Assembly: GCA_016788295.1 (NCBI GenBank)
Contig: JAEUSY010000012.1
Coordinates: 23,229-87,228 of the forward strand
Direction: 5' to 3'
Origin: Flavobacteriales bacterium
GTDB taxonomy: Bacteria > Bacteroidota > Bacteroidia > Flavobacteriales_F > PHOS-HE28
Length of the DNA stretch: 64,000 nt
Each line of letters begins with the position of its first letter. Position 1 is the first letter of the stretch. Positions 63,101 to 64,000 of this stretch are shown piece after piece. Below the pieces are notes generated by a model. The model searched no databases. It was not told where the DNA came from and was given only the letters and a program-made list of their open reading frames with translations. The position numbers and the translations under genes were made by a program.

Positions 63101-63759
63101 TGCTCACCGAAGGTTCCGCTGCCCAGGTTGGCATACCACCCGGTCTGTGCGTTGTTGCCACCGATGACCAGATCGGGCAGGCCATCGCCGTTCAGGTCCG
63201 CCGCGTCCGCCCGCAGGTTGGTGTTAGTGCCAATGGGCCCCACTTGCGGACCCACATTAAAAGTGCCCGCGCCGTTGTTGAACAGCAGGTTGATACCGTT
63301 GGCACTGCGCACCAGCTCGTCCACATCGCCATCGCCGTCCAGGTCGCGTAGCAACATGCACGCGCCCCCCACGGGACTGTAAGCGCCCACCAGCGTAAGC
63401 ACACCGTTGCCATCGTTCTGGTACCAGCTGCCATCGGCGGCCAGGTCGGCATCGCCATCGCCGTCCATGTCGCGCATACGCAGCACGGCGCTATTGCCAA
63501 TGCTGCCGGTCAGCATCACCTGCGCAGCCCCGAATGCACCGCCGCCCAGGTTCTCGAACCAGCGCAGGTTGTTGGTGTTGATGTTGCCCGTGCCCGAGTT
63601 GTAGGTAATGGGGTCCATATCGCCATCGCCATCCACATCGCCCACCAGCACCCGGTTGGGGTATTTCACTTCGCTCTCAAAGGCGAACTGTATGGGACCG
63701 AACTGGGCCGAAGCACCAAGTGCGGTAACGAGCAGGAAGGAAAGTAGCGGTCGGTGCAT
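60130..63759 (-). CDS. FG-GAP/VCBS repeat T9SS protein with DUF7619 domain, 1209 aa
   Basis: A signal peptide (MHRPLLSFLLVTALGASAQ) precedes a long array of FG-GAP/VCBS repeats (about 25-640) with calcium-binding loops such as DVDGDGDMDPI, DLDGDGDVDEL and DLNGDGLPDLVI. Further on come a carboxypeptidase-regulatory-like segment, a DUF7619 conserved-repeat domain (about 900-1060; CAFDPNDKRVSPEGYG, LEYTIRFQNTGNDTAYTV, AIYFDLNEPIITNTVLN), an Ig/PKD-like segment and a T9SS tail (VLPNPAVSEAVVYGT ... VRLTFADQ). Expected on the cell surface as an adhesive or binding propeller. It is a single gene; a TAGCTTCG box lies 26 nt upstream of its ATG. Confidence 0.93.
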   Translation of the reverse strand: MHRPLLSFLLVTALGASAQFGPIQFAFESEVKYPNRVLVGDVDGDGDMDPITYNSGTGNINTNNLRWFENLGGGAFGAAQVMLTGSIGNSAVLRMRDMDGDGDADLAADGSWYQNDGNGVLTLVGAYSPVGGACMLLRDLDGDGDVDELVRSANGINLLFNNGAGTFNVGPQVGPIGTNTNLRADAADLNGDGLPDLVIGGNNAQTGWYANLGSGTFGEQQSINGFVSPGNPFCGDVDADGDQDLIVFGMTGGTVWFANDGAGNFTSGGTIPTTVLPMAIADFDGDGDVDLTVDTGTSCNVHLLQNQGGQAWTTLAVETVSGYNLVGTKYAAGDLNGDGLEDLVMCSGMDIAAWYPNLGNGSIGPRHRYCQTMAGAFDISAADIDLDGDVDLVTASYHGDWVCWYANNGDGTYGPQQVVVERRNQIAVSRTADLDGDGLPDIITNVADCAIIWNSNGGSSWATDTLPGQGLSRCETDLDGDGDLDLVGTAKWYENDGNGVFTVRDEPLLTTGTVKAADMNGDGVVDLVLLSGTQFTTLLNNGSAGFTQLTAPAVNYGQFALGDLNDDGYPDAAVIVSGIVIRGYYNDGTGVLLDGGVLFTGPAGQPRTILMQDINGDGYNDVVWALSNGYTHQTYYNLGIGNGTLDAANLIDPTAESAAAMVFADLNNDAVPDLVTARFRTISWQENLFFNAFRLRGSVFLDFDLDATLNNEEQKIPYRLVRTNANEVLVWSNSAGDYDLPADTGTWNVWHPHAPIFQVTNDPDTLQATLTTAAPIASGLDIGLAPANLGSGTFFTITPVSTQCNSATYLQITLRNVGTFIPEDIVVDLSLLQGLTVEWYFPQPDSVVNGHVYWSVDSLGWFQEAQFRVGLFTGPAGSTIEYGYVVTGTNIPEPILEPHIIHQVTCAFDPNDKRVSPEGYGVHGAVDVATDWLEYTIRFQNTGNDTAYTVVLVDTLDTDVDPATMEILDVSHALTRIEVDADRVAYFRFDRIMLPDSIVDEPGSHGFLKYRIRPVAGAPHLTEITNSVAIYFDLNEPIITNTVLNTLVDCGLHSASIAPVGPDELLASPVGDAYQWYINGNAVPDGTNATITTDINGDYTVEVTSIYGCVALSEPFSVISTSTGAHTDGQYAVLPNPAVSEAVVYGTRPFAALDVVQLLDMRGRVVRTFTGNGTDRLVVAREGLAPGTYLLRVLGADTNAVVRLTFADQ

Positions 63760-63784
63760 GCGCGCGGCGTTTACAGAGGCAAGA

Positions 63785-63792
63785 CGAAGCTA
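63785..63792 (-). promoter_or_regulatory. Candidate -7 box (TAGCTTCG) for the FG-GAP gene
   Basis: The octamer lies on the minus strand, 26 nt before the ATG at 63759. It is one of three identical boxes in the window. Confidence 0.42.
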
Positions 63793-63860
63793 ATACTTGG
63801 GGGTTGCGCAGGGTGGTGTTCGCGAACCCGCACCGCTTCCCGCATGTACACACCATCGGG

Positions 63861-64000
63861 GAGACTGTTCAGTAAAGTGTGTCAGGCCGGAGTTGCGAAC
63901 TTCAAACCCTGACCGATGGAAGACAAGCCTGAAAAGTTCGATTATGAAGCCTTCGAGAAGGAGGCCATGAAGCAATTACTGCTGGGCAAGCCTTTGAGCG
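63861..64000 (+). mobile_element. Left end of an IS256-family insertion sequence (right part outside window)
   Basis: The sequence from 63861 (GAGACTGTTCAGTAAAGTGT) resembles the terminal inverted repeat of IS256-type elements, which often contain AGTAAAGTGTGT. A transposase frame opens 55 nt inside it. The other end, the right inverted repeat and the target duplication are beyond the window. Confidence 0.65.
63916..64000 (+). CDS. IS256-family transposase, N-terminal fragment at window edge
   Basis: The first 28 codons read MEDKPEKFDYEAFEKEAM, then QLLLGKPLS. The pattern KFDYEAFxxEAxxxLxxGKPL matches the start of IS256-family (Mutator-like, DDE) transposases in Bacteroidota. It would catalyse cut-and-paste or circle-forming transposition. 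The gene continues past the edge, so integrity cannot be judged. The terminal repeat candidate lies upstream. Confidence 0.68.
   Translation, partial: MEDKPEKFDYEAFEKEAMKQLLLGKPLS

Overview
The window reads as chromosomal DNA of a Bacteroidota bacterium, most likely an uncultured, fairly GC-rich member of the Flavobacteriales. The evidence is the number of large secreted proteins with type IX secretion system (T9SS) C-terminal sorting tails (a YPNP/PNP motif, a short beta-sandwich and a basic end), a TonB-dependent receptor with a carboxypeptidase-regulatory-like N-domain, Bacteroidota-type LPS transport proteins (OstA-like and LptD), DUF4924 and YtxJ genes, few recognisable Shine-Dalgarno sites, and several TAnnTT(T/C)G boxes close to start codons. 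No rRNA, tRNA or CRISPR array was seen.

Left arm (1-18.6 kb, all minus strand): a giant secreted choice-of-anchor I / 5'-nucleotidase protein that runs off the window edge; a 1238-aa repeat-rich T9SS protein ending at a strong terminator; a secreted beta-helix protein with a dockerin-like tail; three further secreted proteins; and a TonB-dependent receptor at the upstream end. Four of these secreted proteins share one N-terminal domain of about 230 residues that I cannot name. One of them is translationally coupled to the receptor. This is the best candidate in the window for an undescribed system.

Centre (18.8-42.9 kb): an orphan HNH endonuclease; a T9SS protein; an envelope cluster (OmpH/Skp-like, DUF4924, OstA-like); a CotH-kinase-like pair with a small membrane protein; a large tricorn-type S41 protease; an HD hydrolase; then an amidase, MlaD and two Fe-S proteins (HdrD/HdrB-like) divergent from LptD; then PabA/TrpG, DUF4260 and exodeoxyribonuclease III. 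Envelope building (LPS export, lipid transport, peptidoglycan cleavage) is the common theme.

Right arm (43-64 kb): a DUF1800/DUF1501 secreted pair, a DUF5706 membrane protein, an acidic Cys-motif protein, an OmpA-type lipid-free envelope protein, a Pif1-like helicase, YtxJ, a three-gene operon of T9SS substrates (aryl-sulfotransferase, CotH/lamin-tail, propeller), a cold-shock protein with a structured leader, a degenerate 2H-phosphoesterase-like protein, an FG-GAP T9SS protein, and the first codons of an IS256-type transposase at the edge. Two nearly identical REP-like palindromes and two heptanucleotide tandem repeats lie between genes.
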